Origin: Microbacterium ureisolvens
GTDB lineage: Bacteria; Actinomycetota; Actinomycetes; Actinomycetales; Microbacteriaceae
Assembly: GCF_015278315.1 (NCBI RefSeq)
Contig: NZ_JADIJE010000010.1
Span: forward strand, 121,849-185,848
Direction: 5' to 3'
Length of the DNA: 64,000 nt
The notes below the pieces were generated by a model, which was not told the origin of the DNA, ran no database searches, and saw nothing but the letters and a program-made list of their open reading frames with translations. Numbering within the stretch: the first letter of the stretch is position 1; the number at the start of each line of letters is the position of its first letter. This document shows, in pieces, positions 55,019-63,149 of the stretch. Both the position numbers and the translations under genes were made by a program.

Positions 55019-56356
55019 ATGGACAAGCAGCGTGACTTCGTTCTGAGGACCATCGAAGAACGAGGCGTGAAGTTCGTACGGCTGTGGTTCACAGACGTGA
55101 TCGGCACGCTGAAGTCCGTGGCCATCGCACCCGCCGAGGTCGAAGGCGCGTTCAGCGAGGGGCTCGGCTTCGACGGGTCCGCCATCGAGGGCCTCACCCG
55201 CTCGTACGAGTCGGACCTCCTGGCGCACCCCGACCCCACCACGTTCCAGATCCTCCCGTGGCGCGGCGAGATCGACCCGACCGCGCGCATGTTCTGCGAC
55301 ATCACGACACCGGACGGCCAGCCCGCCGTCGCCGACCCGAGGCACGTGCTGAAGCGGACGCTGGCGAAGGCCGCCGACGCCGGCTTCACGTTCTACACGC
55401 ACCCCGAGATCGAGTTCTACCTGCTGAAGTCGTCGTCGTTCGGCACCGAGGGGCCCGAGCCCGTCGACTCGGCGGGGTACTTCGACAACGTCCCCGGCGG
55501 CACAGCTCACGACTTCCGCCGGCGCTCCGTCCGCATGCTCGAAGACCTCGGCATCTCGGTGGAGTTCAGCCACCACGAGGGCGGACCCGGACAGAACGAG
55601 ATCGACCTGCGCTACGCGGACGCCCTCACCACGGCGGACAACATCATGACGTTCCGCACGGTGATCAAGGAGGTCGCGATCGAGCAGGGCGTCTACGCGA
55701 CGTTCATGCCGAAGCCGATGACCGGCAAGCCCGGCAGCGGCATGCACACGCACATGTCGCTGTTCGAGGGCGACGTGAACGCGTTCTACGAAGAGGGTGC
55801 GCAGTACCAGCTCTCCAAGGTCGGCCGGCAGTTCATCGCCGGCCTCCTGCGTCACGCCAACGAGATCTCGGCGGTCACCAACCAGTTCGTGAACTCCTAC
55901 AAGCGGCTGTGGGGCGGCGACGAGGCGCCGAGCTTCATCTGCTGGGGCCACAACAACCGCTCGGCGCTCGTGCGCGTCCCGCTCTACAAGCCGAACAAGG
56001 GCCAGTCGTCGCGCGTCGAGTACCGCGCGCTGGACTCCGCCGCCAACCCCTACCTCTCCTACGCGCTCATGCTCGCCGCGGGTCTCAAGGGCATCGAGAA
56101 CGAGTACGAGCTGCCTCCCGAGGCCGAGGACAACGTCTGGTCGCTGACGGATGCCGAGCGCCGGGCGCTCGGCTACGCACCGCTGCCCGCGAGCCTCGAC
56201 CACGCGCTGGAGTACATGGAGGAGTCCGAGCTCGTCGCCGAGACGCTGGGCGAGCAGGTCTTCAACTACGTGCTTCTCAACAAGCGTCGCGAGTGGCAGG
56301 AGTACCGCTCGCAGGTCACGCCGTTCGAGCTCAAGAGCAACCTCGAGATGCTCTGA
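55019..56356 (+). CDS. glnA2: Glutamine synthetase, GlnA2 type
   Basis: Type I glutamine synthetase homologue of 445 residues, shorter than GlnA1, close in style to mycobacterial GlnA2. Motifs: GFDGSAIEGLTRSYESD (start of the catalytic barrel), PEIEFYLL, VEFSHHEGGPGQNEIDLR (metal ligands) and GSGMHTHMSLFEG. The C-terminal region has YELPPEAEDNVW, resembling the adenylylation site of GlnA1. It lies 13 bases ahead of glnE. Confidence 0.95.
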   Translation: MDKQRDFVLRTIEERGVKFVRLWFTDVIGTLKSVAIAPAEVEGAFSEGLGFDGSAIEGLTRSYESDLLAHPDPTTFQILPWRGEIDPTARMFCDITTPDGQPAVADPRHVLKRTLAKAADAGFTFYTHPEIEFYLLKSSSFGTEGPEPVDSAGYFDNVPGGTAHDFRRRSVRMLEDLGISVEFSHHEGGPGQNEIDLRYADALTTADNIMTFRTVIKEVAIEQGVYATFMPKPMTGKPGSGMHTHMSLFEGDVNAFYEEGAQYQLSKVGRQFIAGLLRHANEISAVTNQFVNSYKRLWGGDEAPSFICWGHNNRSALVRVPLYKPNKGQSSRVEYRALDSAANPYLSYALMLAAGLKGIENEYELPPEAEDNVWSLTDAERRALGYAPLPASLDHALEYMEESELVAETLGEQVFNYVLLNKRREWQEYRSQVTPFELKSNLEML

Positions 56357-56369
56357 GACCGGCTGAGGC

Positions 56370-59300
56370 ATGTCTGCGAGCGAACGGCCGGGTTCTCTCA
56401 CCCCCCTCGCACGCCTGGGCTTCAGCCGCCTCTCCGATGCCGAGACGCTTCTGGACGAGCTGTCGACGCTCGTCGAGGCGCCGCGGGAGACCCTGCTCGA
56501 CGCGGCGCTGGTCGCCGCGGATCCCGATGAGGCGCTGCTCGCGCTGACGCGGCTGGGTCGCCGTGACGCGGCTCCGCTGCGCCGTGCCCTGTCGCGGCCC
56601 TCGGCCTGGCGCGCGCTCTGGGCGCTGCTGGGCGCCTCGACGGGCTTCGGTGAGTTCTTCTTCCGGCATCCGTCCGAAGTCGACGAGCTCGCCGACGCGG
56701 GGGCACGCCTGCCGACCGCGGCCGAGCTGCGCGCAGAGCTCCTCGAGTCCGTCGACGCCGCCGACGGGTTCGCCGCAGAGGGCGGTGAGAGCGCCTGGGT
56801 GGCACTGCGGGTGCGCTACCGGCGCATGCTCGCGCGCATCGCCGCGTACGACCTTCTGAGCCCCGCTCCCGTGGACGAGATCGCATCCGTGTCGGCCGCG
56901 CTGGCGGATGCCGCGGGCGCTGCGCTGGAGGCATCGCTCGCGGTCGCCCGCACCCGCGTGTCCGGCGGCGCGGTCGGCGCCGGCCTCTTCCCCCGCGACC
57001 AGGTCGCGCGCACCGAGCTCGCGATCATCGGCATGGGCAAGACCGGCGCTCGCGAGCTCAACTACGTCAGCGACGTCGATGTCATCTTCGTCGGCGGGGG
57101 AGAGGACTCCGCGATCGAGGAGCTCGGCGAGAGCCGGATCGTCGACATCGCGACGCGCCTCGCGGTCCAGACCATGCGCGGCATCTCGGGCGTCGAGATC
57201 GAGCCTCCGCTGTGGGAGGTCGACGCCAACCTGCGCCCGGAGGGCAAGCAGGGCGCCCTCGTGCGCACCCTCGACTCGCACCTGGCCTACTACGACCGCT
57301 GGGCGAAGAGCTGGGAGTTCCAGGCCCTCCTCAAGGCGCGGCCGATCGCCGGCGACGAGGGCCTCGCGCAGGCGTACATCGATGCGGTCCAGCCGAAGGT
57401 GTGGACCAGCGCCGCCCGCGAGAACTTCGTCGACAGCGTGCAGCGCATGCGCGAGCGCGTCACCGAGCACATCCCGGCCGCCGACGTGCCCTACCAGCTC
57501 AAGCTCGGGCCCGGCGGCATCCGCGACATCGAGTTCACGGTCCAGCTCCTCCAGCTCGTCCACGGCCTCTCCGACGACCGCATCCGCCAGCGCGGCACGC
57601 TCGCCGCGCTCGAGGCGCTGGTCGCCGAGGGCTACATCGGCCGGGCCGAGGCATCCGCCTTCTCGCGCGACTATCGCGTGCTGCGCCTGCTCGAGCACCG
57701 CGTCCAGCTGCGTCAGCTGCGTCGCACCCACCTGATGCCCTCCCGCCCCGAAGACCTGCGGGTACTCGCCCGGGCGACGGGGCTGGCCGACACGGGCCAG
57801 GGCGTGTGGGACCTGTGGGAGTCGGTCAAGCGCGAGGTCCGCGACATCCACGTGCGGCTCTTCTACCGCCCGCTGCTGTCCGCCGTCGCCGCGCTTCCCG
57901 CCGATGAGCGGCTGCTGTCGACGGAGCAGGCGCATGATCGCCTCGCGGCCATCGGGTTCGCCGATCCCGCCGGCGCGCTGCGGCACATCGCCGCCCTGAC
58001 GACCGGTCTCAGCCGCAAGGCGACGATCCAGCGTCACCTGATGCCCGTCATGATCCGGTGGTTCGCCGACGGCGTCGACCCGGACTACGGGCTGCTGGCG
58101 TTCCGCCGCTTGAGCGAGAGACTCGGCGACACACACTGGTTCCTGCGGATGCTGCGGGACTCCTCGGGCGCCGCGGAGAGCCTCTCGCGCGTGCTCTCGG
58201 GGTCGCGCTACGTCGGCGAGCTCATCGAGTGGATCCCGGAGTCGGCGGCCTGGCTCGACGATCCGGAGCTGCTGCGACCGCGCTCGGGCGCCGCGCTGCA
58301 GCAGGAGGCGCGGGCGATCCAGACCCGCCACCGGACGATCACCGACGCGATGCGATCGGTGCGGGCCCTCCGGCGCCGGGAGCAGCTGCGGATCGCGATG
58401 GCCGCCATCCTCGGCACCGTGACGATCGAAGAGGTGGCCGAGGCGCTGACCACGATCACCGAGGTGACGATCCAGGCGACGCTGCGCGCGGTGCGGCGTG
58501 AGATCGTGCCGTCGGAGGACGCGGCGCTGGACTTCTCGGTCATCGCGATGGGGCGGTTCGGCGGCGCCGAGCTCGGGTTCGGCTCGGACGCCGACGTCAT
58601 GTACGTCTACCGGGCGAACGGCGTCGACCCGCAGCGGGCGCACGAGCTCGCGCTGAAGCTGGTGGGCGCGCTGCGCACGCACTCCGAGGACCACCGCGTG
58701 CCGCTCGAGCTGGATGCCGACCTGCGCCCGGAAGGTCGCAACGGCCCCCTCGCGCGCTCGCTGGACGCCTACGCCGAGTACTACCGCCGATGGGCGCTCT
58801 CATGGGAGGCGCAGGCGCTGCTGCGCGCGCGCGGCGTGGCCGGCAGCGTCAAGCTGATCGGCGACTTCATGCAGCTCGCCGACCAGGTGCGGTATCCCGC
58901 GAGCGTCGACGTGGCAGCCACGCGCGAGATCAAGCGGATCAAGGCGCGCGTCGAGAGCGAGCGCCTGCCGCAGGGCGTCGACCCGTCTCGCCATCTCAAG
59001 CTCGGTCCCGGATCGCTCAGCGATGTCGAATGGCTCGTGCAGCTGCTCCAGCTGCAGCACGCGCACGCGGTGGCGGCCATGCGCACCACGTCGACGCTCG
59101 ACGCGCTGCGCGCAGCCGTGGACGCGGGGCTCCTGCCGGCGAGCTCCGCCGACAGGCTGGCCGAGGCGTGGCGGCTCGCGAGCCGGCTGCGGTCGGCGAA
59201 CACGCTGCTGTCGGGCCAGACGAGCGATGTCCTCCCGGTCGACCGCAAGAAGCTCGACGGCATCGGGCGGCTCCTGGAGTACCCCCCGCGATCGGCGACG

Positions 59301-59372
59301 CAGGTCGAAGAGGACTACCTCGGAGCGACCCGCCGCGCCCGCCGGGTGTTCGAGAAGCTCTTCTACGGATAG
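56370..59372 (+). CDS. glnE: Bifunctional glutamine synthetase adenylyltransferase/deadenylase
   Basis: Adds or removes AMP on glutamine synthetase in response to nitrogen. The 1000 residues hold two nucleotidyltransferase domains with acidic pairs in LNYVSDVDVIFVGG (near 235) and LGFGSDADVMYVY (near 742). KLGPGGIRDIEFTVQLLQL and its partner KLGPGSLSDVEWLVQLLQL show the internal duplication. It lies between glnA2 and glnA1. Confidence 0.97.
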   Translation: MSASERPGSLTPLARLGFSRLSDAETLLDELSTLVEAPRETLLDAALVAADPDEALLALTRLGRRDAAPLRRALSRPSAWRALWALLGASTGFGEFFFRHPSEVDELADAGARLPTAAELRAELLESVDAADGFAAEGGESAWVALRVRYRRMLARIAAYDLLSPAPVDEIASVSAALADAAGAALEASLAVARTRVSGGAVGAGLFPRDQVARTELAIIGMGKTGARELNYVSDVDVIFVGGGEDSAIEELGESRIVDIATRLAVQTMRGISGVEIEPPLWEVDANLRPEGKQGALVRTLDSHLAYYDRWAKSWEFQALLKARPIAGDEGLAQAYIDAVQPKVWTSAARENFVDSVQRMRERVTEHIPAADVPYQLKLGPGGIRDIEFTVQLLQLVHGLSDDRIRQRGTLAALEALVAEGYIGRAEASAFSRDYRVLRLLEHRVQLRQLRRTHLMPSRPEDLRVLARATGLADTGQGVWDLWESVKREVRDIHVRLFYRPLLSAVAALPADERLLSTEQAHDRLAAIGFADPAGALRHIAALTTGLSRKATIQRHLMPVMIRWFADGVDPDYGLLAFRRLSERLGDTHWFLRMLRDSSGAAESLSRVLSGSRYVGELIEWIPESAAWLDDPELLRPRSGAALQQEARAIQTRHRTITDAMRSVRALRRREQLRIAMAAILGTVTIEEVAEALTTITEVTIQATLRAVRREIVPSEDAALDFSVIAMGRFGGAELGFGSDADVMYVYRANGVDPQRAHELALKLVGALRTHSEDHRVPLELDADLRPEGRNGPLARSLDAYAEYYRRWALSWEAQALLRARGVAGSVKLIGDFMQLADQVRYPASVDVAATREIKRIKARVESERLPQGVDPSRHLKLGPGSLSDVEWLVQLLQLQHAHAVAAMRTTSTLDALRAAVDAGLLPASSADRLAEAWRLASRLRSANTLLSGQTSDVLPVDRKKLDGIGRLLEYPPRSATQVEEDYLGATRRARRVFEKLFYG

Positions 59373-59400
59373 ACGGATGCCGGCGGCATCCGTCTATCCG
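59366..59400. terminator. Terminator from an inverted GACGGATGCC pair after glnE
   Basis: A perfect 16-bp inverted repeat with a 3-base loop. It contains GACGGATGCC (59372-59381) and GGCATCCGTC (59385-59394), and its first arm overlaps the glnE stop codon. Confidence 0.8.
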
Positions 59401-59430
59401 CATCTCGATGCACGCCCGCAGGCACGGCGA

Positions 59431-60177
59431 TCAGGCGGCGGGGCAGAGGGGGATGCCGTCGGTGCGGTCGCCCTCCAGGGGCACTCCGGAGACCGCTGCC
59501 ACCACGCGCACCGCGCGATCCCAGTACCGGGCGTAGTGGTAAGGGTCGGCGTTGACCTGGGTGCGGTGGGCGACGAGCGTCGGCTCCACCGCGGCACGGT
59601 CGGGCACCCGCTCGGCCATCGCCCGATAGAACACACTCGCGGCCGTGTAGGGGTCCAGTCGCGCCTCGCGCGGGCCCCAGGAGTCCTGCTGCTGGAAGAG
59701 GCCGATCGACGTCGTTCGCGAGCCGTCCGGGTTGGTCACCCCGCTGGTCTCCCAGTCGCCGTAGTCGATGTTGCGCAGCGACGACTCGCCCATCGCCGTC
59801 ATGACCGCGATCGTCTGGTCGCGCTCGTCGAACCCGAGGTCGCGCCCGGCGGCGAGGATCGTGCAGGCGTGGGCGAGCTGCTCGACGCCATAGCCCGAGA
59901 TGCGGGGCTCGATCATCGGAGGCGGCTGCGACCGCGGAGCCGTGTCTGCGAAGGGGAGGTCGTTCGCGAACGCTCCACGGAGGGCGCCGGCCAGAAGCGC
60001 GCCGCCCAGCAGGAGGGCTGCCACGAGTGCGACCGGCACCGCGACGGCGGCGATGATCAGTCCGCGGCGGGGCTGCCGACGTGCGCGGCGGGGCTGCGGC
60101 TTGCGCCGTCGTGAGGCGGCACCCCGAGACCGGCGCGCGCGACCCGCTCGGCTCCTCGCGGGGGTTCGGGCGGGCAT
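59431..60177 (-). CDS. Membrane-anchored SLT/lysozyme-like protein
   Basis: A 248-residue protein with an extremely basic N-terminus (about 38 residues, half Arg/Lys), one membrane helix (about 40-68) and an exported domain. The segment AVMTAMGESSLRNIDYGDW followed by TTSIGLFQQQDSWG has the E-S-x-L...G-x-x-Q pattern of lytic transglycosylase-like domains. Peptidoglycan cleavage or binding is inferred. Convergent with glnE. Confidence 0.75.
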   Translation of the reverse strand: MPARTPARSRAGRARRSRGAASRRRKPQPRRARRQPRRGLIIAAVAVPVALVAALLLGGALLAGALRGAFANDLPFADTAPRSQPPPMIEPRISGYGVEQLAHACTILAAGRDLGFDERDQTIAVMTAMGESSLRNIDYGDWETSGVTNPDGSRTTSIGLFQQQDSWGPREARLDPYTAASVFYRAMAERVPDRAAVEPTLVAHRTQVNADPYHYARYWDRAVRVVAAVSGVPLEGDRTDGIPLCPAA

Positions 60178-60274
60178 CCCGGCTCGCTTTCGATCGGTGA
60201 GGCGCTGGCGCGCCCGTACAGCATAGGCGCCATCACTGGGGGCGCACCCAGAGTCGCGGCATCCGTCAACGCAA

Positions 60275-60298
60275 AGAGCCCCGGTCTCCCGGGGCTCT
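60275..60298 (-). terminator. Hairpin terminator after glnA1
   Basis: AGAGCCCCGG and CCGGGGCTCT, perfect 10-bp stem with a TCTC/GAGA loop, followed by TTTGC on the minus strand. It starts 14 bases after the glnA1 stop. Confidence 0.8.
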
Positions 60299-60312
60299 CC
60301 GCGTGCTGGAAC

Positions 60313-61737
60313 TCAGACGCCGAAGTACAGCTCGTACTCGAACGGGTGAGGACGCGCGTTCAGCGGCTGGATCTCGTTCTCGATCTTGTACTCGATCCAC
60401 GTCTCGATGAGCTCGGGCGTGAAGACGCCGCCCTTGAGCAGGAACTCGTGGTCGGCGCGCAGCGCCTCGAGCGAGTCGAGCAGCGAGTTCGGAACCTGCG
60501 GGATGTTCTTCGCCTCCTCGGGGGGAAGCTCGTACAGGTCCTTGTCGACCGGCTCGTGCGGCTCGATGCGGTTCTGGATGCCGTCGAGGCCGGCCATGAG
60601 CTGGGCGGCGAAGGCGAGGTACGGGTTGCCCGAGGCGTCGGGCGCGCGGAACTCGATGCGCTTGGCCTTCGGGTTGGAGCCCGTAATCGGGATGCGGATG
60701 GCCGCCGAGCGGTTGCCGGCCGAGTACACCAGGTTGACCGGGGCCTCGTAGCCCTTGACGAGACGCTTGTAGGAGTTCAGCGTCGGGTTGGTGAACGCGA
60801 GCAGCGCCGGCGCGTGAGCCAGGATGCCGCCGATGTACCAGCGAGCGGTGTCGGACAGCTGCGCGTAGCCCTTCTCGTCGTAGAAGAGCGGCTTGCCCTC
60901 GAGCCACAGCGACTGGTGCGTGTGCATGCCCGAGCCGTTGTCGCCGAAGAGGGGCTTGGGCATGAAGGTCGCGACCTTGCCCCACTCGTTCGCCACGTTC
61001 TTGACGATGTACTTGAACTTCAGGATGTCGTCGGCCGCGTGCACCATCGTGTCGAAGCGGTAGTTGATCTCCTGCTGGCCACCGGTGCCCACCTCGTGGT
61101 GCGCACGCTCGAGGTGCAGACCCGACTCGATGAGGCGGAGGCTGATGTCGTCGCGCAGGTCGGCGGTCTTGTCGACCGGCGACACGGGGAAGTAGCCGCC
61201 CTTGTACGGAGTCTTGTTGGCGAGGTTGCCGCCCTCTTCGGCGCGGCCGGTGTTCCAGGCGCCCTCCTCGGAGTCCACGGAGTAGAAGCTCGAGTTCTGC
61301 TTCACCTCGTAGCGGACGTCGTCGAAGATGTAGAACTCGGCCTCCGGCGCGAAGAACGCGGTGTCGGCGATGCCGGTCGAGGCGAGATACTTCTCGGCCT
61401 TCTTGGCCACCTGACGCGGGTCCTTCGCGTAGATCTCGCCGTTGCGCGGGTTGTAGATGTCGAAGACCATGACGAGGGTCTTCGCCTCACGGAACGGGTC
61501 GAGGTACGCCGTCGACACGTCGGGGATCAGCTGCATGTCCGATTCGTGGATGTTCGCGAAACCCCGGATCGAGGAGCCGTCGAACAGCTGGCCGACCGTG
61601 AAGAACTCTTCGTCGACGGTGGAGGCCGGGATGTTGAAGTGCTGCTGCACGCCAGGAAGGTCCGTGAAACGGATGTCGAGGAACTTGACGTCCTCGTCCT
61701 TGATGAACTTCAGCACCTCGGATGAATCTTTGAACAT
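60313..61737 (-). CDS. glnA: Glutamine synthetase type I (GlnA1)
   Basis: Main ammonia-assimilating enzyme, a dodecamer regulated by adenylylation. The 474 residues contain [51 protein letters not shown] and the adenylylation Tyr in [15 protein letters not shown] near the C-terminus. ATG at 61737 follows a GGAG ribosome binding site by 6-7 bases. GlnE, which modifies it, is encoded about 1 kb away. Confidence 0.98.
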   Translation of the reverse strand: MFKDSSEVLKFIKDEDVKFLDIRFTDLPGVQQHFNIPASTVDEEFFTVGQLFDGSSIRGFANIHESDMQLIPDVSTAYLDPFREAKTLVMVFDIYNPRNGEIYAKDPRQVAKKAEKYLASTGIADTAFFAPEAEFYIFDDVRYEVKQNSSFYSVDSEEGAWNTGRAEEGGNLANKTPYKGGYFPVSPVDKTADLRDDISLRLIESGLHLERAHHEVGTGGQQEINYRFDTMVHAADDILKFKYIVKNVANEWGKVATFMPKPLFGDNGSGMHTHQSLWLEGKPLFYDEKGYAQLSDTARWYIGGILAHAPALLAFTNPTLNSYKRLVKGYEAPVNLVYSAGNRSAAIRIPITGSNPKAKRIEFRAPDASGNPYLAFAAQLMAGLDGIQNRIEPHEPVDKDLYELPPEEAKNIPQVPNSLLDSLEALRADHEFLLKGGVFTPELIETWIEYKIENEIQPLNARPHPFEYELYFGV

Positions 61738-61857
61738 GAAGACTCCAGAGGTAGGGCATTCGGATCCGCCCGTGCGGGTCGGGCTCTTTGGCAAGCTACC
61801 CGCAGGGGATTGCCCGGCGGTATCTCTTGTGTTTCGGGGATGTTACGGCGACCTGGA

Positions 61858-61863
61858 TACGCT
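61858..61863 (+). promoter_or_regulatory. -10 box of leaderless promoter (RDD gene)
   Basis: TACGCT, 6 bases before the GTG at 61870; the gap GGAGGG could instead act as a very close ribosome binding site. Confidence 0.4.
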
Positions 61864-61869
61864 GGAGGG

Positions 61870-62262
61870 GTGACGCAGAGCACGCAGGACTACCCCGGAG
61901 AGCGCCTCGGACGCCCCCGGGAGGGCGCAGGATCGATCGGTCGGCTGGGCCGGCGCGTGGGGGCGCTGTTCATCGACTACGGGGCCGCGTACCTCATCTC
62001 GGGCTTCTTCGGCTGGGACCCGCTCGCGATCCTCGCCATCTTCGCCGCGATCCAGCTGGTGTTCCTGCCCACGCTCCAGGGGAGCCCGGGCCACCGCCTG
62101 TTCGGCCTGCGACTCGTTCGCCTCGACGGCGCATGGGTCGGCCTCTGGCGCCCGATCGTGCGCACGGCGCTGCTCATCGTCGTGATCCCGGCCGTCATCT
62201 GGGACGCCGACCAGCGCGGACTCCACGACAAGGCCGCGGGCACGGTCCTCATCCGCTCCTGA
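61870..62262 (+). CDS. RDD family membrane protein
   Basis: A 130-residue membrane protein with three hydrophobic segments. The RDD family pattern shows as GRRVGALFIDYGAAYL (helix 1 with Arg and Asp), GSPGHRLFGLRLVRLDG, and DQRGLHDKAAGTVLI at the end. Some RDD proteins act in ion homeostasis; no function is shown here. GTG at 61870 is preferred over the upstream in-frame codons, which do not look like family sequence. It is divergent from glnA1. Confidence 0.88.
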   Translation: MTQSTQDYPGERLGRPREGAGSIGRLGRRVGALFIDYGAAYLISGFFGWDPLAILAIFAAIQLVFLPTLQGSPGHRLFGLRLVRLDGAWVGLWRPIVRTALLIVVIPAVIWDADQRGLHDKAAGTVLIRS

Positions 62263-62270
62263 CACGCGTT

Positions 62271-62295
62271 CGGGCCGCCCACGAGGGACGGCCCG
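62271..62295. terminator. Hairpin between RDD and DUF4191 genes
   Basis: CGGGCCG and CGGCCCG with further partial pairing inside, lying between two convergent genes. Confidence 0.55.
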
Positions 62296-62313
62296 GACTG
62301 CGAGGCGCTGCGG

Positions 62314-63024
62314 TCAGCGAGGGCGCGGCGCGCGCACCTTCGTGGGGTCGATGCCCTTCGGAATGGGGAGCGACGTCAGGGACTGCGAGACCGACTCGAT
62401 GCGCTTGATGACGGCCGCCATGGTGGCGCGGTCGATCTTCTTCGGCAGGGCCTTGATGGTCGGTGCGAGCTTGGCGATCGGCACCTCGCCCTCGCCGTGG
62501 CCCACATAGATCACGGTGACCGGCACGCCCGATGCGACGCGCTGCGCCTTCGAGCGCTCGTCGTTCACCAGGCGGGTCAGACGTCCGCGGGCGCCCTCGC
62601 CCACGATCACGATGCCGCCGCGGCCGATGGCGCGGTAGACGGCCTCCTGGGTCTTCGGGTTGATGCCGACGGGCATCTCGCTCGCCTGCCACTTGCGGCC
62701 GAGCGACGTCGACAGCACGTGGCCGGTGGCACCCGGCATCCCGTCGATCTTCTTGTACATGGCGCGGGTCGACAGTCGCGTCATCGTCATCATCGAGGCG
62801 AGCACACCGAGCATCAGACCGGTCACGCCCCAGAGGATGATGCTCCACACGGCGACCGGCGGGATGGCGAAGCCCACGCCGACACCGGCAGCGATGCCGA
62901 GGAGGAGGATGCCGACCAGCAGGAACGGCAGCCAGCGGAACTCCTTCTGCGTGAAGGTATACAGAGTGCGGATCTGGGAGAAGAATCCCGGGCCCTTCTC
63001 GGGGGCGGAACTGCGCGCGGCCAT
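62314..63024 (-). CDS. DUF4191 domain-containing membrane protein
   Basis: A 236-residue actinobacterial DUF4191 protein with two membrane helices (about 33-55 and 60-80) and a soluble C-terminal domain. Typical segments are IRTLYTFTQKEFRWLPFLL, MYKKIDGMPGA, and GGIVIVGEGARGRLTRLVNDE (about residues 137-157). DUF4191 genes are often near glnA and lipoate genes in Actinobacteria; the role is unknown. ATG at 63024 follows TAGTCT (63032-63037, minus strand) by 7 bases. Confidence 0.88.
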   Translation of the reverse strand: MAARSSAPEKGPGFFSQIRTLYTFTQKEFRWLPFLLVGILLLGIAAGVGVGFAIPPVAVWSIILWGVTGLMLGVLASMMTMTRLSTRAMYKKIDGMPGATGHVLSTSLGRKWQASEMPVGINPKTQEAVYRAIGRGGIVIVGEGARGRLTRLVNDERSKAQRVASGVPVTVIYVGHGEGEVPIAKLAPTIKALPKKIDRATMAAVIKRIESVSQSLTSLPIPKGIDPTKVRAPRPR

Positions 63025-63031
63025 GCCCTCC

Positions 63032-63037
63032 AGACTA
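63032..63037 (-). promoter_or_regulatory. -10 box of the DUF4191 gene
   Basis: TAGTCT, 7 bases before the ATG at 63024. GGAGGG in the gap could serve as ribosome binding site if the start lies further upstream. Confidence 0.45.
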
Positions 63038-63149
63038 CCTTTCCGCCGGGTGCTCCTCGGATCCTCCACAGACCCCGGGGGAGCCGCGGGATCCACAGAG
63101 CGTCCCGGCGTGGCCCCGGAGGCGACGCGCCGCCGCGCACACTGGCGTC

